DNA of 64,000 nucleotides from Selaginella tamariscina (GCA_003024785.1 PUQB01000237.1:294647-358646), one strand, 5' to 3'. Shown: positions 1-12,335, counted from the stretch's first letter. Notes: generated from the letters alone by a model not told the origin. Program-made: numbers and translations.

Positions 1-480
1 CCAGAATTCTGTGTAGTTGTGTTGTGGCTGACAAGAAGGGTACCAATTGTGCCAAACAACATTTTTTAACTAGTATCACCAATTGTTTGAATTTAAACTA
101 ATGCTTTCTGAAATGACACGTGTGTGTAGGCGTATCTTACAGGACCATCACTAATAAGGTGTACAAACGTACGTGCATGTCTGATGTGTACACATGGCAT
201 GCGCGTGTGCATCATGCAGTGTGGTGGTAATGAAGTGGAAGTTCGTAGGTGTATATCTACGTGTACGTATGTTATATGTGTTAAGGTGAACAAGAGATCA
301 TTGCGTTATTCAACCACCAACATCTTCTGGAGATATCACGAAAAGCAGCCTCTATTGATTCGATCGCGATTCGCACGCACACACGCACACACATATACAT
401 ACGTGTGTAGGCGTTGTGATAGATATATCGCTTTCAAGGCTAGAGTTTGTGCAAGTATTTTTTTGTCTCATGTGAAATGA
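1..480. other. Unit A left spacer, no gene recognised
   Basis: No gene is recognised here. Bases about 60-180, read on the minus strand, match blocks at about 29050-29150, 30300-30440 and 35180-35260. Bases about 200-300, read on the minus strand, resemble the tandem repeat at 41264-41515, sharing the stretches around GTAGATATACACCTACGA and TGATCTC. The short open frames consist of (CA)n-type low-complexity codons and look like chance. The value of this stretch is as a marker that the left edge of the window lies inside a duplicated unit. Confidence 0.6.
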
Positions 481-1509
481 ACTAAGATATAATGCTAATT
501 ACGCAAAAGTTATGAATTTTTTTTAATATTTGATATGTATATATAATTTATAATAAATGTTATATACATCACCTTTAAAGATCAGAACCAGTTTAATTTA
601 TTCCAAATTTTAAGGTGTAATTGGGATACAACATGCACATGCATTTTAAAATTATATAATAATGTAATAGTGAACACACTTAGAGTATCACCGTTTAAAA
701 TTATATAGAAATAAGATGATATTAAAATATGCATTAAAATTAAATAACTTGTATGGATGTATTTGTGCATATTTAATTATAGTAAACCATATCGAGCTTT
801 TCAGAACATAGGTTTGGTTTTCAAAAGAAAGTTGAAATATATTTTATAATTAAAAAAAAAAAACATTCTTTCTCTTTCAAATTATATTATTTAGTATTTT
901 AAATTAGGGAAAATTACATTTATACCCCTAAAATTTATCATATTTATATACATATTTTAAAGTTTTATATTTACATATATACTTTTGAAATTTCAATATA
1001 AAACTTCATAAATTTTAAAATTAGAAATTAAAAACATTTTTAAAAATAATAAAAAAATTATAATTAATTTGTATTTTATTATAATTAAATTTAAAATATA
1101 ACATATTAAACATATATATCACATATATAATAATTATTTTTAAAAATATTTCATTCACAATATATTATGAATTCAAAATAAATTTTTAATTAATACTGTT
1201 ATTTTAAAAGTCAAAATATTACAATTGAAGTTTTTAAAAACTATATATGTAAATTTATAACTTTTAAAGGGTTTTAGGGATATATAGTAAATGTGATAAA
1301 TTTCAGGATAAATATAATTGTATAAAAAAAATATTGTATTTGTGATATGTATATATACTTAATTGTTTATTTGCAGTCTCCACATTTAGATTTTCAAGAA
1401 AAAAAAAATTAATTTACTTGTTTTTTAATTATATTATTTAGTCTAATTTAACTTATTCTTAAATTATGATTTTTAATATACCCTTATTAGGGGAATATTA
1501 AAAAGGTTT
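481..1509. other. AT-rich intergenic DNA
   Basis: This is strongly AT-rich sequence with poly-A and poly-T runs and no frame that looks coding. I see no RNA gene or terminal repeat in it. Confidence 0.7.
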
Positions 1510-1591
1510 TGCTAGCTGGGGATTCGAACCCACGCGTACTGATGTACAGGTGATCTTAAGTCACCCCCTTAGACCTCTCGGGCAAGCTAAC
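1510..1591 (-). tRNA. tRNA-Leu (anticodon UAA), unit A copy
   Basis: The minus strand folds as a class II tRNA. The 5' acceptor arm GTTAGCT pairs with 3' AGCTAGC, the D-arm contains GCCCGAGAGGTCTAAGG, and the anticodon stem GGTGA/TCACC encloses loop CTTAAGA (anticodon TAA). A long variable arm and a T-loop TTCGAAT follow. The 3' side of the T-stem is one base short of the copy at 41125-41202 (CCCC versus CCCAC), so this copy is either slightly degenerate or carries a single-base sequence error. It lies downstream of the PPR gene, on the same strand. Confidence 0.85.
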
Positions 1592-2410
1592 CACACGGAA
1601 TTAAATGGCTGCTAAATTTTAATCATTCCTAAACATGTTTACATAATTCAATCCGTTTATTTATTTATGTATAGATGAAATTATAATCGAATACATTATT
1701 AATTATGCTTTGTTAAAATCATTAAAGTATTCATTTATATTATTATGTACTTTAATATAAATAAAGTTCATATATGTATATACACACTTATGAAAGCAAA
1801 TCTAAAATTTAATATATATGACATAATTAGATACTCAAATATTTATAAATGTTCTGTTTATTATTTGATTATTTAAATGTTGAATCCAATACATTATTAA
1901 TAAAAGTTTATCCATAACATTATTATGTAATTTACAAATTGTTTGGATTAAATGTTCAATTCCAAAATAAATTCACTAGTTAAAAATAATAATTAAGTTT
2001 AAAAATAAATTTTCCAGGTCAAAAGTAATAATTAAATAAGTTATAAATAAATTTATCAAATTAAGAATTTAACTTAATAATAAATAAACTCACCAATTAG
2101 GTTATTATTAGGTTTCATTAAGTTAAATTAATAATTAAATTAAAAATCATAATAGTTAAGTCATGCACAAGTAAATTTAAAAGTTTAAGATAAAAATCAA
2201 TAATAACTGAATTATAAATAGCTTAAAAATAAACCAAATTAAAAAAACAACTCAATTAAAAAATTAATAAACTATTAATAAAAATTAATAAAAAGTTGGT
2301 ATTTTAATATAAATGAAGTTTAGTTCATATATATATAGAAATTTATTAATAATGAAAATCAGCAAACGTACCTGCATCAATTAATATTACATTCTCGTTA
2401 TAACGTTTAC
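1592..2410. other. AT-rich intergenic DNA
   Basis: AT-rich sequence with AATTAATAAA-like runs between tRNA-Leu and the 3' end of the PPR gene. No coding frame or RNA gene is seen. Confidence 0.65.
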
Positions 2411-5400
2411 TTACAGAATTTGCAGCCTTGTGCAGACTTTCAAAGCCTCCCCACCATACTTAGCAGAGTGTGTTAGCCAAAAGGTCTTATACGAATACAC
2501 ATTAAACACACACACACACACACACATACAAGCCACTCTTTAGAATGTGCTAACAACAGAAATATACATCTCTCAGTTCTGGATATATACGCATCCAAAG
2601 AAACACACAGGCACGCACGCACACACGCACCTGAAGTAGCTTCATTATCAACTTTGACGCTTCTCTTGCTACTAGGCCAGTGTCCTTGTTCTTTCAGTCG
2701 TCTCTGTAGCACATTAGCTTCCTCCATCATACCAGCATCCGAGTATATCCCAGCCAAACTAATATACGGTTGAGCATCCGTTGGATCGAGCGTGATCGCA
2801 CGGTCTGCAGCTCGTTCTGCACGTTGAACATCCCCATGTAGTTTACAACAGCTCAAAAGGGTTGTCCATAAAATTGGCCCAGCTCTAGACTCCACCTTTA
2901 CCTGTATATATACATGCGTGAGTCTCTGTGTGTGCGTGTGTGTCTATGAGAGAGAGAGGCCACCTAAGTATATCTGCGTATACATACACAACAACACACG
3001 AAACACACACACACCACGAAGTCCTCGGCTTCTTGCAGCTTTCCATCACGTCCCAGAGCGTCCACAATACATGCATAGTGTTTCTCTGAAGGCTCAATCC
3101 TGCATTCAATCATGCAGTGGTAATATTTCCATGCCTCGCATAGGAGCCCCGCGTGGTTACAAGCTGAAAGAACCTCAACGAAACTTATCTGATTTGGTCG
3201 TATGCCTTCTAAATCCATCAATAGAAACATTCTTATTGCCTCGTAGAACCTAGACACACATATATACACAGTAGACACATACACATTATGTGTTTTATAT
3301 ATACACAAACTACATTCGTACTGTAGAGAGAGATATTACCTGCTATGTGTAAGTGCCAACATCATTGTGTTGAAAGATACAACATCAGTTTTAACATGCT
3401 ATGGAACACACCTTCCACGTCCTCAAGGCAAGAAACCCTGCTGTACATGTCGAGGAGGGAGTTCGCAATCTCCAGAACCCCTCGAATCCCCTTGAGACAA
3501 TTGCATCGTGAATTTTCCTCCCCATGTCTAGATCCCCAAGAAGGCCACAAGCTGCAAGAGCTGTTTTATACGTTTCTTTGTCTGGGTCTATTCCCATGCT
3601 CGAGTACAGTTCAAGAGCTTCCTTACCTGTATTTGACATCGTTATATATGTAGATACGTATGCATCTCTCTCTCTCTCTCTATATATATGTGTGTTGTGT
3701 GTGAGTATGTGTGTGCGTGTGCGTGGAGATATATCCCATCATGTGTAATGGAGAGATAAATAAGCTTAGAGCTAACGCCTATGTACATTGCATAAAGAGA
3801 GAATACCTTGGTCGTTTTCCACGTACAAAGCCATCATCCCGTTCCACACCACATGATGGGATATCTTCTCACACATGGCATCAAACACCTTCCTCGCATG
3901 ATCAAGCTTCCCACACTTGCCATACATGTAAATAACAGCGTTCAATAATACGGGTCCTTGTCCAACTTCTCCATCACAACATCCTTATGCACCCTTGTAC
4001 CCTTTTTTAAATCTCTCGCACGTGTACACGCTTCCAAAAGGATATAAACGTGTCCCTGTTCGGTTTCATATCAAACTCCCCACGCATGCCTATACACATG
4101 TACATACACTTATTATATATATTATATATGTCCTGTTTGTGTGTATAAGATGGAAACACACATAGCATAAACAACGTACCTTCTTTGTAAAGAGTAAAAG
4201 CTTTCTCGTACTCCCCATTCTCCACGTATGCTGCAATCATCGAGTTCCACAATATTACATCGTCCTTGTAAGTCCCATCGAACACCTTCCAAGCTTCTAC
4301 AAGCCGCCCACACTTGGAATACATGTTAATAAGAGCAGAACCTACGTCAGCATCGTAGAAATACGGAACATAACGAACTACGTTCTTGTATAGACGGTGC
4401 CCTTCGTAAAAAGACTGTAGAAGCGTACATGCAGATATTGCAGTGAGAATACTCACTACGTCCATCTCAATACCTTCTAAGTTCATCTTCTGAAACGTAT
4501 TAAAGGCTCGTTTGCCGTCCCCATTCTGCAAGTATCCCTTTATCATGGAGGTCCAACACACAGCGTCCTTAAATGGTATATTCTCAAACACCTCCTCTGC
4601 TGTGTACAAGCTTCCACACTTGGCAAATGCGTTTATGAGAGCTGTACATACAATCGGATTAGTTTCCAGGTTGAGCTCAGCGATTCGACGTTGTACGGAA
4701 TCGAGGTCCGATAGTGACCCGATGTTTAAGCAGGCTCCAGAACTGGTACAAATGTAACTGCATTTGGAGTCAATCTCATCCTCTATATGAATCTGTGTTA
4801 GTATAACATTAACAAGATATTATACTATAATATATTACATTAATATAGTATAATATATATAGTCATATATTTGAGGACTCGGGAGAGCACTAACTGTAAT
4901 AGTAGGACAAACATAATAAACTATATATATCAAATCAAGCCCATATATATATGTGTGTGTGTTTAAAGTTCTATGGCCATGTATGTGCCTACACACAGAG
5001 GTGCAAATGCACTAATATGGAGCAAGCCATAATAAAAGAAACACCGAAGATGTAGTTTATAAAGCCACAAACGGGTTAACAAATTGAGAGTTTTTATCCT
5101 CAGTTTATATGTTCTTTTATAAATGTACATATATCCATTCCTATATGCACACATATGAACATAATATATATATATATTACCGAATAATGTGATGCTATAG
5201 TAACATATTAAAGTGATTTCCTACATATAGATTATACTCAAACTACGTGATAGGGAAATCACTATAGTATGTTACTATAACATCACATTATTCAGTAAGA
5301 TACATACCAATTCTACGTATGTATACGTTCATGTTGCTGCAATTATGAGTACAAAGTACACTACAAGAAATATGATATGTACAAGTATAAGTAAGGCTAT

Positions 5401-6261
5401 ACACAGGTTATTGTGACAAAAACAGTGAGATATAAAGCTTTGAGACTGAGTTACTATGTTCTCAAGCATATATACCATATATATATAATTCTCATACAAC
5501 GTGTGTACATTTTACTCAACCTCTACATGATATCGAACAGAACAGCTGCAATATAGCAACATACAGTATAATATATCATATTAAAAAAATGCAAAAAGAT
5601 TTCTTTCTAAAGGTAAAACATAAGAAAAATACATCAAATCAAGTGACAGACATGTAAATGCAAGTAATATGGAGATGATAGAAGAATAATTATAATGAAT
5701 GTAAGAGGTATATGAAAAATCTAAGCATCTAAGCTTGCTACTATGAAAACTCTGAGATATATGGTATATACAATGGTTTTCTATTCAGTTCCTACATTAT
5801 ATACAGATACATAAATCCATACACACGCACACCTATATATGCACATGCATTTGCAAACAGACACACATTCAACGCATATACACACCTTGTAGAGTTCGAA
5901 TGCTTCAATGTAGTACCCATTCTGCACATACGCCCCGAGCATGACATTCCACGTGAACACACTCTTTCCAGACACCGAATCAAACACATTCCGTGCATCC
6001 ACAACACTCCCACATTTCCCATACATCTGAATGAGCAAGTTCTGTACAAACCTGTCGCCGGACTTCCCCCAATAATACGACTCGCCGGTGGATCTCCTTG
6101 CCGAATTCAAGCGCACCGGCATTTGTACATTTCTGGAGGAGATTACCGATGACTGTACTGTCGGTTGAACTATTGAATCCCTTGATCAGCCTGTCGATTC
6201 TATTCTGCTTCTTCCTCGGATCGATTACCTGAATAGAGCTGCTGCTGCTGTGTGGCGTCAT
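2411..6261 (-). CDS. PLS-class PPR protein with E-type tail, intron-split, frame broken
   Basis: Sequence-specific RNA-binding protein family acting on mitochondrial or plastid transcripts (editing, splicing or stability). Exons placed by eye are 6261-5886, 4792-4180, 4089-3807, 3626-3340, 3249-3015, 2901-2631 and probably a short last exon ending at 2411. The repeats read as alternating S, L and P motifs, for example NLLIQMYGKCGSVVDARNVF, ALINMYSKCGRLVEAWKVF and AVIYMYGKCGK. The tail near 2890-2690 (WTTLLSCCKLHGDVQRAERA) is the E motif, followed by an E+-like VDNEATS. No DYW deaminase is visible. The frame breaks at several points, for example near 6212, 6072, 4730, 4034 and 3934, mostly in short homopolymers. 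The relic at 26.4-29.0 kb keeps the frame at some of these. A start at 6305 would give an arginine-rich presequence-like N-terminus (MRFNVKRLGRTPRAW), suggesting organelle targeting. An active gene with sequence errors and a young pseudogene are both possible. Confidence 0.8.
5182..5293. repeat. Foldback (MITE-like) hairpin in PPR intron 1
   Basis: Two arms of about 41 bp (5182-5222 and 5253-5293) are near-perfect inverted repeats of one another around a 30-base loop. The outer arms begin GAATAATGTGATG and end CATCACATTATTC. The structure lies in the large intron between PPR exons 1 and 2. The corresponding intron in unit B (about 27270-27310) keeps only part of it. The form fits a miniature inverted-repeat element, but no clear target duplication was found and the superfamily is not assigned. 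Confidence 0.65.
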
Positions 6262-6792
6262 TCGGACGCCATGCCCTCGGCGTCCGTCCCAGGCGCTTCA
6301 CATTGAAGCGCATCAAGAACCCTAAAACAGGGGATAAATCTGAATTGAACCCTGGACCTGCCATCTTCTTCCTCTAGGGCATGGAGATTGTGGGAGTGAA
6401 ATGGGGTATGCCGGGATTCAACATTATTGAATAATCGATTCAGAGCCACTGGGTTGCAGAACAATGTACAAGGTAGTGCATTCTCATACACAAATACGCA
6501 TATACGCATATAAATATAATTAAACTATATAGTACATTATATAATTCAGTGGCTGAAATATATTTGTAGTACACAATGCAGGCAGATGCAAGATGAGGTT
6601 CAGAGTTATTAGAGCAACAGGAGTAACAGGTATAAACCAAGTTATAACTTATATACACACATTGATGTGTATGTATGTATGTGCTGTGCGTATATAACAC
6701 AGAATGTACATATATACGCTGTTTGATTATTTAGAAGGGGTTAAAGTGTTAAACAACTTCCCAAACCGGTTTTATGAGATGGAGGGGACCTT
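6262..6792. other. Divergent PPR / RPL2 intergenic region
   Basis: This region separates the PPR gene (leftward) from RPL2 (rightward). An AACCCTAAAA motif (minus-strand TTTTAGGGTT) lies near 6317 in the PPR 5' region; the same motif is present near 26385-26395 in unit B. An upstream exon encoding an organelle-targeting presequence for RPL2 would be expected here, but I could not identify one with confidence. Confidence 0.45.
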
Positions 6793-6937
6793 ATGCCCAT
6801 GTCCGACATTCCTCTTGGTGTTTTGATACACAGCATCGAGATGAACCCTGGACAAGGCCCCAAGCTGGTAAAAGCCAGAGGAAGCTTTGCAAAAATCACA
6901 CGTAAACGAGGTAAAGTGGTCGTGCGTGTGCGTGTGC

Positions 6938-6972
<35 letters not shown>

Positions 6973-7043
6973 TTTTTGATGCATTATATCTACGTATATG
7001 TTTCATAAAGTGTGCAAGGCAGCATAACATGTATATTTGTATC

Positions 7044-7094
<51 letters not shown>

Positions 7095-7436
7095 ACACAC
7101 ACACACACACACACACACTTAAGAGTTTCCTACACAGAGGACGGAGGCAGGGTGGCTGTGAGAATGCCATCAGGGGAGGAAAAGATACTGCTTCCACAAT
7201 GCAAAGCAATTATAGGTCCCTTAATTAAGCCAATTACGCTAAACCGAAGCTGTACAAGGCAGGACAAAACAGGTGGGGGAATACGTCCGCATGTACGTGG
7301 CATTGCAAAGAACCCTGTTGATCATCCACACGGTGGGAAGACAAACGGTGGGCGTCATCCTCGTACGCCCTGGGGCAAACCTGCTCGAGGCTACAAGACT
7401 GTGAGGAAGACCAAGGCATGGATTCTTAAGTATTAA
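6793..7436 (+). CDS. RPL2: Organelle-type ribosomal protein L2 (uL2), C-terminal domain
   Basis: Large-subunit rRNA-binding protein next to the peptidyl-transferase centre. Two exons: 6793-6910 (donor CGAG|GTAAAG) and 7126-7436. The first encodes the SH3-like start ([21 protein letters not shown]). The second encodes [18 protein letters not shown] and the hallmark tail [15 protein letters not shown]...[12 protein letters not shown]. It has bacterial rather than cytosolic character. Only the C-terminal domain is present, matching the known plant pattern in which mitochondrial rpl2 is split and its 3' part is nuclear. No targeting presequence was located, so an upstream exon may exist. Residues between IKP and GGIRP look foreign to the family: unit B encodes [17 protein letters not shown] there, and unit A carries two nearby indels that cancel. 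Two pseudogene copies lie at 25.4 and 34.3 kb. Confidence 0.85.
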
Positions 7437-7545
7437 ACTATTTTTAATATATATGTTTTCCATATATGCATCACACTCTGTGACACACAAAGAGCTTTAT
7501 ATGTTAAAGACTAAATAAACCATAAGATGGAAATTAACTATGTAA

Positions 7546-7618
7546 ATCAGAGTGGCGCAGCAGGAAGCGCGGTGGGCTCATAACCCAAAGGTCATAGGAT
7601 CGAAACCTGTCTCTGATA
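7546..7618 (+). tRNA. Initiator tRNA-Met (CAU), unit A copy
   Basis: A 73-base cloverleaf. Acceptor ATCAGAG pairs with CTCTGAT, the D-arm is GCGC/GCGC, the anticodon loop CTCATAA (CAU) has the GGG/CCC stem of initiators, and the T-loop ATCGAAA within GGATCGAAACC is typical of eukaryotic initiators rather than elongators. The D-loop has one more base than usual. A poly-T Pol III terminator follows at about 7627. It sits between RPL2 and EXO84. A copy identical in sequence is at 34132-34204 and a decayed one at 21620-21688. Confidence 0.92.
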
Positions 7619-7708
7619 AGTTCGTATTTTTTTCTTTAAGTGATATACATGAGTTTCCTTTGTATATGGTTTTATGATGCCCTTATTTTGAATTAAGGGC
7701 AATTAAGG

Positions 7709-8143
7709 GTGCTTAGGGTTCATAGAGATGGTTCTCAGGCGATCAATGGGGGCGGGGAGTCGCTGGCGGGCGATTTGTGGATCCTTGAGAGGGATTCATT
7801 TGATGTCGATGAGTACATTCGATCCAAATGCCCCGCAATGAGCGAGAAGGTGTGGTTGTATATGTGTACGTGTTGTGAATATATTACCCACATTTTCTAC
7901 ACACTTATACACACACATGCACACATGTGTGTGTGTGTGGTGTGATATCTTATACATATGTCATTCATATAATATACATCTCTTTAATGTTAAGAGAGCA
8001 TATATTTTAATGGATAAATAAAAAAATTTACATACGTTGTAGGGTGTGAAGAAGCTTCGGCAAGAAATGATCGACTTGAAGAATGCTTTTATTGATTTTC
8101 TAAAAAGAAATGTGCACGCTGAATACACCAACTTTATCAGGTG

Positions 8144-8186
<43 letters not shown>

Positions 8187-8638
8187 TGTGTGTGTGTGAG
8201 AGAGAGGAGAGAGAGAGTCTATTAGCTGTGTATATATGTTTCTGCACGTGTGTATATAAGTGTCTCTATATTAGAGGGAAGAGTTTGTAAATAATGGATC
8301 TACCAAAGTGAAATTATATATAGAGACAGAAATGTATGTGTATTTAACTCTTATCTATTGTTATGTTCTTGTTAACAGTGCAACACGGGATATATCAGGA
8401 CTAGAAACATCACTATTTAGAGTCCGAAATTTACTCTCGAACCAAGTCGCTATTATTCACGGCTTACTAGAACAACCGTATTTACCATCTGATTCCGAAG
8501 AAGAAGATGTACGCAAATATGTATAGAGAAGAAATATGTACCCTCCCAGTGGGAGGACCGTATAGTGAAGCTCCTGGATACTCTTAGGGTGCTCATGGCG
8601 GAAAGGAAAACTGAAGAAGCCGTGACAACTATTGAAGA

Positions 8639-8712
<74 letters not shown>

Positions 8713-9945
8713 CACTTATATGTTAAAGGTGTCTCGATGTCTGTGAAGCCATCTTCAATACGTATATACAGGTAACTCGTTCAATACATACACAGACACA
8801 CATGTATAGCTACATATACTGTGTACAATATTAATCTTGATTAATTTGTACTCAATTTGAAGGTGAGAAGCTCTTTACTACGAAGCACAGTTACGAACCA
8901 AATTTTGACACGTTATGTACAACTTTATATGATATGCGAGAGAGGCTTGTTGAAGAGCTTATTGAGTCTACAAACAAGGCTTCTGTCCGTGGCTCGGTAA
9001 AGATGTGTGTTTGTGTGCGTGTGTGTGTTCTTATGATAGGCTATACACATACAAATACACACAGACATTGTGTGTCTGTGTGTGTGTGTTTTGTTATATG
9101 ATAAGTGTGTATATCTGTAATATGTGTATATTGCTATATTTTAATAGTATAGAACTACAGACAGACATTTAGAAGCACGCTTATGCATGTATGTGTAATC
9201 ACTATTTATGTCACACAGGAGAGTTCCTAATCGATTGTCTTGTAATGAACGTTTTTATGTACACACGCACCTACATATATGTATGCATCGTACGAACAGG
9301 AGCTGCGTGGTGCGTGTGTGATTCTTGAGAGGCTTGGGGAAGGTGGAAGAGCACATAACTTGCTTTTAGCTTCACACCAGAGCCGACTTCTACACAAGAT
9401 CAAAGGTATCAAGAGAAGCGAGAGTTCATATGGAGGAGCATATACCGCTGCATTGTCCCAACTCGTCTTCTCCACAATATCTTCAGTAAATATACATACT
9501 CACATTACGATATATACATATATAACACACATATACGTGTATCAGGCTTTGAAGGATTCAGACACCGTATTTGGAGCTAAACCGGGCTATGGTTCGGAGT
9601 TAATACTATGGACACGAACAGGTTACATGCAAGTTTGTGGAGCTACTAAATAAATACGTGCTTTCTTCGTCTGCGGCTGCCGGTGGTCTGCGTGCAGCTG
9701 CCGAGTGTGTACACATTGCATTGGGACACTGTTCATTACTCGAGAAACAGGGGCTCAGCTTGTGTCCATACCTTTCAAGCCTTTTAAAACCCTCTATAGA
9801 GCAGGTCTGTCTGTCTGTCTGTCTGTCTGTGCACGCGTGTACATGTGTGTGTTTGTGCTTGTGCGTGTCACACATAGTTGTCTTGGTGGTTTCACATTCC
9901 TCTTGCATATTGAACACTACTGTGTGGATATATACAAACAATCTA

Positions 9946-9977
<32 letters not shown>

Positions 9978-12212
9978 TCTATATATATAGACACACACAC
10001 ATATACATACATACAGGCAGTTTCCGCCAACTTGAGAAGACTGGGGCACACGACACTTGCATTAGCAGCTGCAGACGATTGGCAACTCATTGAGCCTCTT
10101 AATGATCCACGCATTGGCAGGAGAGCGTCTTATAAAAACGCAGAGGGTGTACATGTACGCCTCTCCAACAGTGCCCACGCCTTCAACGTCATGATCGAGG
10201 TGTGTGTGTGTGTGCGTGTGATCTGCATTTGCTTATAGATAGTATAATTTATACTCACATATATAACGTGTGAACATGTAGTATGTGTAACATGAGGTAT
10301 TTTGTATGCCAAATATATATCTGGACATAATATACTATCTTACTATTTTCGTTTTTCATAACAGGAGTTTCTCTGTGGTATCGAACCGCTGACTGGTTTC
10401 CCTCTTGCACACTCAGTGTTTGAAACTCTATCCCAGGTAATGCATGGCATATATGTAGGTACACCACATATTTATAAGTGCGTGTTTACATATACATACA
10501 TATATAAATATGTGACATTGCATATGAATATACATAAATTTATATATGTATGTAAGCAGACATGGGATCACTTACGTACACATACACACATCATCTTCAT
10601 CATACATACATGCATACAACAAGATAATATATAAATACAAATACATAAATACAGTATAAATACTATATACGCATACATACTAATATGTATATACATGTAT
10701 GTATGCATGTATGTATGTACAGGTGTATGAACGGTACATGAGCTTTCTAATAAGGGCTTTACCAGGAGGGAACAAAGCGGAGAAAAACAATCTGAAAACT
10801 GCAAAAACTCTCACACAGCAACTTGTTCTATTTGGGAATGCAAGTGCACTTGCTGAACAAATTCTACCCGTCGGCATAAATTATCAGAATTTCAGCTCGG
10901 GAAAGGTATTAAATATATGTGCACATGTATACACACACACACACATGTGTGTGTGTGTGTGTGTAAATAAATGAATATAAATACACACACACACAACACA
11001 GTGTATTGTGTATGTACATAAATTTATCGGGTAATCAAGATAATCGGGTATCATTTACTAAACATAAAACTATAATTTTTAAATTAATACATTATGAGTA
11101 AGATAAGCTTGGACGTTCCACATTATTCAATGTTTTCCAACTTTAATTTAAAATTAAGTCATTAAGTTATTATTTTTATATGATAATTTAATAATGAAAT
11201 TAAATTCATTAAAAACGTTAGTAAATAAATAATCTAATCAGGTACAATTGAGGAAGAAGAAGAGGAATGGAAGTTGTATTTGCATCATTCCTCAGATAAT
11301 TTAAGAAGGATGATATGTGAAATGTACACACAGAATATTCTGTTCGAAAAGCCGAATATTCCACGTTTAACGCCTGAGTTTTATTCCGTGGTTGAAGATG
11401 AGGCTTGGTTGAGCAATCCTCTGCCTTCTCCGCCGTTTCAAGTAAGTTATATGTTTAAAATTTAAATAATCGTTATAATTACTAGATATCTATAATTATA
11501 ATCTGATAATATGATATTTTTATATTAATGCATGTGTTAGTTAGTCAAAAGTATATAAATACTTAAACTATGTATAAATACCATAGATTTAATATATTTC
11601 AGACCATGTCAGTTTGTTAATAAAACTATAAATAATTTAGAAAGATATAAATTTTAAATTTATTTTACAGGATTTATTTAATAAAGTGATTGATATAGCT
11701 AAACCGGAGACGATGCTCTACGTGGACAAGAGAATCTCTGTGATAGTTTTATTAAGGAGTTGATTAACACTGTGGTTAGCAGTATATTAAATAATCGGGA
11801 GTTTTGGGACAAGTAGAAGAAGGCCCAGAATCTTTTCAGTCCCCTTGGCTTACAAAAGGTAAATATATTATCTATTACTATATACATTATACAATATAAT
11901 TAGATTATCATATGATATACTATTCATGTGTGTGTGTGTGTGTGTGTGTGTGTTGTTTATTTTGCAGTTTGTATTAGACATGCAGTTTGTTGTACATCTT
12001 GCTACTGAGGGAGAATATACCTTGGATATTTTGTATAAGGTTGTTGCAGATAACATAGCTCAAGCAACTAATGCTTTTGCATTAAATGGTGGTGATCCAA
12101 TGAGGTAATTACTTGCATATTGTCTTACACTAGAATTATATATTCCTATAAATTATTTATATTCATATTAATATAATATTTGTTTCCCCACTATATTATG
12201 ATGGTTTAATAT

Positions 12213-12245
<33 letters not shown>

Positions 12246-12335
12246 TCTTTGTGCAGTGTTCTACCAGAGGATGAGTGGTTTGTCAGGGAATCGCGTGAAG
12301 CATTTGAAAAGCTTATAACGACACATCAACGATGA
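7709..12335 (+). CDS. EXO84B: Exocyst complex component EXO84, EXO84B-like
   Basis: EXO84 is one of eight subunits of the exocyst, which tethers secretory vesicles to the plasma membrane. About 15 exons follow the family order: N-terminal FDVDEYIRSKCPAMSEK (7770-7849), the Vps51-like part ISGLETSLFRVRNLLSNQ (8379-8508), MAERKTEEA (8550-8640), SYGGAYTAALSQLVFS (9300-9485), SSAAAGGLRAAAECVHIALG (9634-9804), AAADDWQLIEP (10017-10199), then 10365-10436, 10723-10905, 11242-11441, 11671-11858, 11968-12104 and a last exon 12257-12335 (LPEDEWF). Three problems are visible. No in-frame ATG exists in the first exon; the nearest ATG (7728) is out of frame, so a 5' exon may be upstream. Frames slip near 9622, at the start of exon 11242, and several times in 11700-11858. 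One predicted intron (8509-8549) is only 41 bases. The N-terminal 20-30 residues of the family are not seen. Confidence 0.88.
8145..8217 (+). repeat. (GT)n-(GA)n compound microsatellite in EXO84 intron 2
   Basis: A long (TG)n tract begins a few bases after the splice donor at 8141 and turns into (GA)n. The same GT-then-GA order is found in many introns of this window. Confidence 0.9.
8641..8711 (+). repeat. (GT)n-(GA)n microsatellite starting at a splice donor
   Basis: The donor itself is the first repeat unit: exon ...GAAGAAG is followed directly by an uninterrupted (GT)n of about 38 bases and then (GA)n of about 30 bases. Confidence 0.9.

Noticed and set aside
184..480. 98-codon frame with many Cys and Arg residues
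   Set aside because: It overlaps a region related to the non-coding tandem repeat at 41264-41515, where the frame is not kept.
7029..7125. Long Ser/Leu/His-Thr frame fused upstream of the RPL2 second exon
   Set aside because: It is the translation of (CT)n and (CA)n intron sequence. The real exon starts after the acceptor at 7125, and exon 1 at 6793-6910 carries the proper upstream part.
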